A DNA stretch of 8,263 nt from an uncultured Veillonella sp. GTDB taxonomy: Bacteria > Bacillota > Negativicutes > Veillonellales > Veillonellaceae. The notes under the pieces are model-generated. The model saw nothing but the letters and a program-made list of their open reading frames with translations. It made no database searches and had not been told where the DNA came from. The translations under genes were made by a program, and so were the position numbers. The stretch is taken from positions 1-8,263 of the forward strand of contig NZ_CAKPTN010000071.1 of assembly GCF_934190855.1 (NCBI RefSeq), in the 5' to 3' direction. Below, piece by piece: positions 6,032 through 8,263 of the stretch. The stretch's first letter is position 1, and every line of letters starts with the position of its first letter.

Positions 6032-6060
6032 AAAGCCTGCTTTGCAGGCTTTTTCTTTTT
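6032..6060 (+). terminator. Intrinsic terminator after secG
   Basis: A perfect 9-bp stem pairs AAAGCCTGC (6032-6040) with GCAGGCTTT (6044-6052), with a three-base loop. It continues into TTTTT, C, TTTTT (6050-6060). It should end the sigH-secG transcript, yet the rnr SD site begins only about 8 bases beyond it. Confidence 0.9.
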
Positions 6061-6081
6061 CCATCTTAAGGGGGTGAAAAT

Positions 6082-8263
6082 TTGAAGAAAAAGGTATTGG
6101 ACTTTTATAAATCTATCCAACCACATGCATATCATATTGAAGATGCAGCAATGGATAACCATATTCGAGGTGGTAAAGATCTTGAGATGTTTATTCGGTC
6201 TGCCAAAATGCTCGCACGGGAAGGCGTATTAACTTGTACGCGACCTGATGTATATCAATATGAAGAACAGCAGCATGAAGAATATGAAGGTATTTACAAA
6301 GGATATCGTAAATCCTATGGCTTTGTTATCATGCTCGATGATGAAGATATTTATGTGGCGGAACAAAATAAAGGCACTGCCATGCACAATGATAAAGTGC
6401 GTGTTCGCGTAGTGCCATCTGATTATACAAAACATAAACGAGAAGGCATTATCGTTGATGTAATTGAGCGTGCTAATGAAACTGTAGTTGGTACCTATGA
6501 TAGACAACAACACTTTGGCTTTGTTATCCCTGATGATGAACGTATCGGTACAGATATTTTTGTGGATTTAAAAAATACGTTAGATGCACGTAGCGGCGCT
6601 AAGGTATTGGTTAAAATAACAAAATGGCCGGAAGGCGATAAAAAGCCTGAAGGTGTTATAACAGAAATTCTAGGCTATAAAGGTGATGTAGGCCTTGATA
6701 TTAACTGTATCATGGCAAATCATAAGATCCCTTTTAACTTCCCTGAAGAAGTTATCAAAGCCAGTAAGAAGATTGATACTATAATTCACGAAGACCCAAA
6801 ACGTTGGGATCTTAGAGACTTACAAATGGTTACTATCGATGGTGAGGATGCAAAAGATCTTGATGATGCCGTGAGTGGTCGTAAATTACCGAATGGTAAT
6901 TACGAATTAGGCGTACATATTGCAGACGTAAGTCACTATGTAACGTCTGGCCAACCTATCGATAATGAGGCCTATAAGCGAGGTACATCTGTATATTTGG
7001 TAGACCGTGTAGTACCGATGTTACCTGAGGTATTATCTAATGGCATTTGTAGCTTAAATGCTCATGAAGACCGTTATGCTATGACCTGTATGATGGAAAT
7101 TGACGATAAAGGGACGGTTGTTAATTATCGTATCAGACCATCTATTATTCATGTAGGACGACGTTGTAGTTATAAAGAAGTGTATAAGGCATTAGAGGAA
7201 AACATCATTCCTGATGATTTACAAGACTTTATGCCTATGTTACGAGATTTAGCAGAAATCTCTAAAATTCTTAACCGCATGCGCCGTCGTAGAGGTGCTT
7301 TAGACTTCGATTTCCCTGAATACAAGGTATTGCTTGACCAAGATGGTACACCGTTACGTATCGTTAAACGTGATCGCACAATGGCAGAGCGCCTCATCGA
7401 AGAATGTATGCTCATCGCCAATGAAACGGTAGCGACTCATTTGAAGAATACACACCGTACTTCGGTATATCGTATTCATGAAAGTCCAAGCGAAGAAAAG
7501 TTAGATTTATTCCAAAAGGTATTGAATTACTTAGGTCAAAATCTCGTTCTTAGTTCAGATGGTGTAACACCACGAGATTTCCAAAAAATCTTAGATGTAG
7601 TAAAAGGGCAGGATATTGAGCAGGTGGCTCAAATTATGACCTTACGATCTATGCAGCAAGCGAAATACAGTATAGAAAATGCTGGTCACTTTGGCTTGGC
7701 ATCTACATGTTATACGCATTTTACATCTCCTATTAGACGTTACCCAGATTTGATGGTTCATCGCCTCTTAAAAGCCGATATGCATTGGAAAAATGGATAT
7801 TCTAAGCGAGATGTAGAGGAAGCCTTCTTAGCAGGTGCTGTTGAGCACTCTTCCAAACAAGAACAAGTGGCAACAGAGGCAGAACGAGAAACTACAGACC
7901 TTAAAAAGACACAATATATGGTTCCATTTGTGGGCGAAGTCTTTGAAGGTACTATTGCAAGTATTACATCCTTTGGTATGTTTGTTGAGTTAGAAAACGG
8001 TATCGATGGCCTCGTGCATATTAGCATGATGAACGACGATTACTATTTCTTTGACGAAGAACATTTTGTCCTCGTTGGTAAACGAACAGGTAAAACATAT
8101 CACTTAGGTGATAAGGTTACGGTTACCCTTGTAAAAGCCGATGTAGAAAAGAAACAAATTGACTTTGTACTCGGTGAAGTCCATAATTTGATGGCTATTC
8201 AAGAACAATTGCGTAATGGCTCTGATTATGCCTCTAGTCGAGATGGATTTGGTAGCCGTAAAG
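6082..8263 (+). CDS. rnr: Ribonuclease R, 3'-truncated by the window edge
   Basis: RNase R is a processive 3'-5' exoribonuclease of the RNase II/RNB family that degrades structured RNA and takes part in trans-translation quality control. The 727 visible codons stay open to the last base. Domain order is typical: an N-terminal helical region, two cold-shock OB folds (about 70-120 and 134-190, each with a YGFV/FGFV core), the RNB domain, and an S1 domain (about 616-700, GEVFEGTIASITSFGMFVEL). The catalytic metal-binding aspartates are D253, D259, D261 and D262 in DGEDAKDLDDAV. The conserved FTSPIRRYPDLM occurs at 547-558. The start is TTG 6082, with GGGGG (6070-6074) 7 bases upstream. No in-frame ATG lies before residue 23, and GTG 6074 is out of frame. 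In related genomes smpB usually follows, but that lies outside this window. Confidence 0.96.
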   Translation, partial: MKKKVLDFYKSIQPHAYHIEDAAMDNHIRGGKDLEMFIRSAKMLAREGVLTCTRPDVYQYEEQQHEEYEGIYKGYRKSYGFVIMLDDEDIYVAEQNKGTAMHNDKVRVRVVPSDYTKHKREGIIVDVIERANETVVGTYDRQQHFGFVIPDDERIGTDIFVDLKNTLDARSGAKVLVKITKWPEGDKKPEGVITEILGYKGDVGLDINCIMANHKIPFNFPEEVIKASKKIDTIIHEDPKRWDLRDLQMVTIDGEDAKDLDDAVSGRKLPNGNYELGVHIADVSHYVTSGQPIDNEAYKRGTSVYLVDRVVPMLPEVLSNGICSLNAHEDRYAMTCMMEIDDKGTVVNYRIRPSIIHVGRRCSYKEVYKALEENIIPDDLQDFMPMLRDLAEISKILNRMRRRRGALDFDFPEYKVLLDQDGTPLRIVKRDRTMAERLIEECMLIANETVATHLKNTHRTSVYRIHESPSEEKLDLFQKVLNYLGQNLVLSSDGVTPRDFQKILDVVKGQDIEQVAQIMTLRSMQQAKYSIENAGHFGLASTCYTHFTSPIRRYPDLMVHRLLKADMHWKNGYSKRDVEEAFLAGAVEHSSKQEQVATEAERETTDLKKTQYMVPFVGEVFEGTIASITSFGMFVELENGIDGLVHISMMNDDYYFFDEEHFVLVGKRTGKTYHLGDKVTVTLVKADVEKKQIDFVLGEVHNLMAIQEQLRNGSDYASSRDGFGSRK

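Noticed and set aside
1..8263. Search for mobile elements, CRISPR arrays, tRNA genes, toxin-antitoxin or defence genes
   Set aside because: None seen. All coding sequence is accounted for by housekeeping families, and the short repeats are hairpins rather than arrays.

Overview
The window looks like chromosomal core sequence from a low-GC Firmicutes-lineage bacterium. The closest match I can suggest is a Negativicute of the Veillonella type. That guess rests on protein sequence character, AT-rich spacers, a T-box leader, strong Shine-Dalgarno (SD) sites and a SigH-type sigma factor beside the cysS-mrnC-rlmB-rae1 cluster. Genus-level assignment is inference. Every gene lies on the + strand, and I see no mobile element, tRNA, rRNA or CRISPR array.

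Layout. (1) Positions 1-267 hold the 3' end of gltX (glutamyl-tRNA synthetase), closed by a clear intrinsic terminator. (2) A monocistronic bile acid:Na+ symporter family (BASS) transporter follows, with its own near-consensus promoter. (3) The next 499 bases (1354-1852) carry no gene. They hold a run of AT-rich inverted repeats, a long terminator-like hairpin, a promoter and a complete T-box leader whose specifier (TGC) and tRNA acceptor-pairing base (A) both fit tRNA-Cys. (4) The T-box leads into cysS, mrnC, rlmB and rae1, which overlap or are separated by 1-2 bases. (5) A second strong promoter lies just after rae1 and drives sigH, which overlaps secG by a few bases or abuts it. A perfect hairpin terminator ends the unit. 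(6) rnr (RNase R) begins at a TTG codon 28 bases beyond the terminator's first U-run and runs off the right edge.

How the genes fit together. Most products concern translation and RNA turnover: two aminoacyl-tRNA synthetases, a 23S rRNA end-trimming nuclease (Mini-III), a 23S rRNA 2'-O-methyltransferase, a ribosome-associated mRNA endonuclease (Rae1) and a 3'-5' exoribonuclease (RNase R). SecG belongs to the protein export channel, and SigH is an alternative sigma factor. No terminator separates rae1 from sigH, so the T-box could influence a six-gene transcript from cysS to secG, with the sigH promoter as an independent internal entry.

I found no convincing new system. The points most worth checking are the Cys T-box upstream of ribosome-maturation genes, the tandem hairpins inside the start of mrnC, the structured spacer before the T-box, and two departures from the usual Firmicutes gene order.
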